A DNA stretch of 6,843 nt, taken from Pseudomonadota bacterium (GTDB lineage Bacteria; Pseudomonadota; Alphaproteobacteria; Acetobacterales; Acetobacteraceae). The translations under genes were made by a program, and so were the position numbers. The notes beneath the pieces were generated by a model. That model had not been told where the DNA came from and made no database searches. It saw only the letters and a program-made list of their open reading frames with translations. Location of the stretch: assembly GCA_021826565.1 (NCBI GenBank), contig JAKAZJ010000105.1, forward strand, positions 1-6,843, in the 5' to 3' direction. Shown here piece by piece: positions 6,573-6,843 of this stretch (positions are counted from its first letter, which is position 1; every line of letters begins with the position of its first letter).

Positions 6573-6601
6573 CCTATACCAAGCCCAGCCCCCCCGCGAA
6601 A
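6573..6601 (-). promoter_or_regulatory. Possible promoter of the tRNA-Lys gene
   Basis: On the minus strand TATAGG (6573-6578) resembles a -10 box. TTTCGC (6596-6601) lies 17 nt upstream where a -35 box would be, but matches the consensus poorly. A GCGCGCG-rich discriminator follows the -10, as is common at stable-RNA promoters under stringent control. The start would fall near 6566, giving a leader of about 20 nt before the mature tRNA. The -10 is plausible; the -35 is weak. Confidence 0.35.
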
Positions 6602-6651
6602 CCCCCCAGTTCCTCGTTGACCCCACACCCCGAACCGCGCCACTTTCCCCC

Positions 6652-6843
6652 ATGCCCGAATTCATCCGCGCCATCCCCGACGGCGACACCCGCGAACGCC
6701 TGATCTGCCCGGATTGCGGCCACATCGCCTATGACAACCCGAAAATCGTCGCCGGCGCCGTGGTGGTCCAGGACAATCGCATCCTGCTCTGCCGCCGCGC
6801 GATCGAGCCGCGTCGCGGATTCTGGACCCTCCCCGCCGGCTAC
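6652..6843 (+). CDS. NUDIX hydrolase with N-terminal zinc-ribbon-like segment, 3'-truncated by the window edge
   Basis: The first 64 codons read [20 protein letters not shown], then [15 protein letters not shown], followed by a beta-strand core ([18 protein letters not shown]) and [11 protein letters not shown] at the edge. CxxCG...YxNPKIV followed by [20 protein letters not shown] is the standard lead-in to a NUDIX domain acting on nucleoside-diphosphate compounds such as ADP-ribose or NADH-like substrates. The NUDIX box itself (GX5EX7REUXEEXGU) would begin at or just after the window edge, so catalysis cannot be checked. Only one Cys pair (C19, C22) is present, whereas full zinc ribbons have two. 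The ATG at 6652 fits the family N-terminus, but no clear Shine-Dalgarno precedes it (pyrimidine-rich CACTTTCCCCC), so it may be leaderless or poorly initiated. It is unrelated to the benzoate pathway, and substrate cannot be assigned. Confidence 0.85.
   Translation, partial: MPEFIRAIPDGDTRERLICPDCGHIAYDNPKIVAGAVVVQDNRILLCRRAIEPRRGFWTLPAGY

Overview
The window carries the right-hand part of a benzoate catabolic operon, followed by a degraded toxin-antitoxin relic, a tRNA-Lys gene and the start of a NUDIX hydrolase gene. GC is high throughout, with strong G/C preference at third codon positions. Together with the style of the NUDIX protein and of the HicA/HicB remnants, this suggests an alphaproteobacterium, perhaps Sphingomonadaceae-like. 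That placement is an inference from protein flavour, not a proven assignment.

Positions 1-5942 hold seven tightly packed plus-strand genes: benA (5' end outside the window), benB, benC, benD, catA, catB and catC. The ben gene junctions overlap by 1 nt or are separated by 1-14 nt. The benD-catA gap is 27 nt, catA-catB 55 nt and catB-catC 11 nt, so all seven probably share one transcript. BenAB (oxygenase) and BenC (NADH reductase) convert benzoate to its cis-diol. BenD oxidises and decarboxylates the diol to catechol, CatA opens the ring to cis,cis-muconate, CatB makes muconolactone, and CatC isomerises that to the 3-oxoadipate enol-lactone. The later steps (enol-lactone hydrolase, CoA transferase, thiolase), a transporter and a regulator are not in the window. 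The only sizeable gap, between catA and catB, contains a perfect 10-bp GC hairpin followed by four T residues.

Positions 5943-6468 contain no intact gene. The first ~250 nt show nothing recognisable. At about 6192-6462 there are two out-of-frame fragments that read as HicB antitoxin and HicA toxin, forming an eroded hicBA locus that ends 6 nt from the 3' end of the tRNA gene.

Positions 6469-6544 encode tRNA-Lys (anticodon CUU) on the minus strand with an encoded CCA end. From 6652 to the window edge runs the first 64 codons of a plus-strand NUDIX hydrolase gene. Most of the window is a well-understood pathway. The less ordinary items are the fused ben-cat layout with catABC order, the intra-operon hairpin with the poor catB ribosome site, and the hicBA relic beside the tRNA gene.
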